Origin: Pseudonocardia benzenivorans CB1190
GTDB taxonomy: Bacteria; Actinomycetota; Actinomycetes; Mycobacteriales; Pseudonocardiaceae
Assembly (NCBI RefSeq): GCF_000196675.2
Contig: NC_015312.1
Span: forward strand, 4,588,001-4,652,000
DNA length: 64,000 nt
Direction: 5' to 3'
In this document: positions 63,316 through 64,000 of the stretch, piece after piece
Layout: each line of letters begins with the position of its first letter
Numbering within the stretch: the first letter of the stretch is position 1
Program-made: the position numbers and the translations under genes
Notes under the pieces: generated by a model
Told to the model about the DNA's origin: nothing
The model's database searches: none
Seen by the model: the letters and a program-made list of their open reading frames with translations, nothing else

Positions 63316-63864
63316 GTGAACCCGTCCTACGGACCCGTCTTCATCCCGGCGATCGCGCTCATCGGTGCGCTCGTCCACATCGGCCTGACCCGCCACCGCA
63401 CACCGGAACGAACCCTGACGATCGCCCTGCTCTGGGGCCTGGTCGTGGCGCTCGGGGTCGGCGAGATCGTCACCGCCGGCTCCCACCTGCTCTTCGGGCC
63501 GGCAACCGCCGCCCAGATCGGCTTCCCCGCGGGCAACCCGTTCCAGACGGAGGTCGGCGTCGCCAACCTCTCCTACGGAGTCCTCGGCATCGCCTGTTAC
63601 TGGCTACGGGGCGGGTTCTGGACCGCCACCGTCCTCGGCTACCTCGTGTACTTCTGGGGCTGCGGGATCGACCACATCTACCAGTACGCCGCGCACGGCA
63701 ACACCGCTCCGTACAACTGGGGACCGATCGTCCCCATCGTCTTCGGGGTCCCGCTCGTACTCGCGATCCTGCTCGTCGCGCTGCACCGGGTGCGGCGCCG
63801 GCCCGACCGGCCGGCGCAGGCGCCGACCGGGCAGGCCGTCCCGTCGGCACCGAGCAGCCCCTGA
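63316..63864 (+). CDS. Membrane protein, DUF6790-like
   Basis: 182 residues with four to five helices. NPFQTEVGVANLSYGVLGI and WGCGIDHIYQYAAHGN are conserved-looking loops, the latter with His residues near the membrane face. Function unknown. The GTG at 63316 follows CAGGAG. It lies 27 bases after the oxygenase gene, so it is probably in the same operon, and a strong hairpin follows. Confidence 0.78.
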   Translation: MNPSYGPVFIPAIALIGALVHIGLTRHRTPERTLTIALLWGLVVALGVGEIVTAGSHLLFGPATAAQIGFPAGNPFQTEVGVANLSYGVLGIACYWLRGGFWTATVLGYLVYFWGCGIDHIYQYAAHGNTAPYNWGPIVPIVFGVPLVLAILLVALHRVRRRPDRPAQAPTGQAVPSAPSSP

Positions 63865-63913
63865 GCTCGTCGCGGCGAGGTGCCGCGGCTCGCGACGAGA
63901 CGTGTCGACGCGC

Positions 63914-63947
63914 CGCCGCCCGGCCGCCTGCGTGCGGCCGGGCGGCG
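63914..63947 (+). terminator. Hairpin terminator of the oxygenase operon
   Basis: Perfect 14-bp stem (63914-63927 and 63934-63947) with a 6-base loop, 50 bases after the last gene. No gene is seen from here to the window end. Confidence 0.75.
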
Positions 63948-64000
63948 CTGCCCGTCGACGCCCGGGACCTGCGGTGGTGGCAGCCCTGGCCACCGTGCGC

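Overview
The window is very GC-rich with strong codon bias, frequent GTG starts and many 4-base stop/start overlaps. Together with NarGHJI, DUF1269/DUF6325 and LAL-type LuxR genes this points to an actinobacterial chromosome, probably Pseudonocardia or a close relative (inference; no rRNA or other marker is present). No tRNA, rRNA, CRISPR array or prophage block was seen.

Layout. 1-3.1 kb: a minus-strand run of lipid kinase, small membrane protein, RDD protein and a protein with 13 copies of a nine-residue repeat. 3.2-8.6 kb: PPK2, a P-type cation ATPase and a SulP transporter, closed by an IS5-type element sitting on the sulP stop codon. 9.7-19 kb: envelope and stress genes, including a K+ channel, DUF1269 and DUF6325 proteins, an ECF sigma factor translationally coupled to a zinc-finger/Asp23 protein and a second Asp23 protein, an HD phosphohydrolase and a DUF2252 protein, followed by a 62-bp tandem hairpin repeat.

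19.3-32.6 kb: a catabolic island for an aromatic acid. It holds a three-component Rieske dioxygenase (alpha, beta, ferredoxin, reductase), a LigB-type extradiol dioxygenase, an ACMSD-like decarboxylase, an aldehyde dehydrogenase, a 4-oxalocrotonate tautomerase, a 4-oxalocrotonate decarboxylase, two hydratases, an aromatic-acid MFS importer and an IclR regulator. Four near-identical 19-bp palindromes lie in its promoter gaps and look like the regulator's operator. The gene set fits ring cleavage, decarboxylation and then the oxalocrotonate branch, as in protocatechuate 2,3-cleavage. The last two enzymes, the hydroxyoxovalerate aldolase and acetaldehyde dehydrogenase, are not in the window.

32.6-41.4 kb: an alpha/beta hydrolase with a divergent TetR gene, then a 1,703-residue protein whose last ~109 residues closely match the animal Hedgehog signalling domain, including its calcium and zinc ligands. 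A compact trehalose-phosphatase-like protein follows. 40.1-48.4 kb: narK and narGHJI for nitrate uptake and respiration, closed by an IS982-type element sitting on the narI stop codon.

49.7-64 kb: an accessory region with a small HTH protein divergent from a 14-residue polylysine ORF that has its own terminator, a secreted phosphoesterase, a dehalogenase-like/enolase-superfamily/PanE-like operon under a TetR regulator, decayed remnants of an alcohol dehydrogenase and a TetR gene, an RsbW-like ATPase, a large LAL regulator, and a carotenoid-oxygenase operon. The most unusual items are the Hedgehog-like domain, the operator family, the polylysine micro-ORF and the nine-residue repeat protein.
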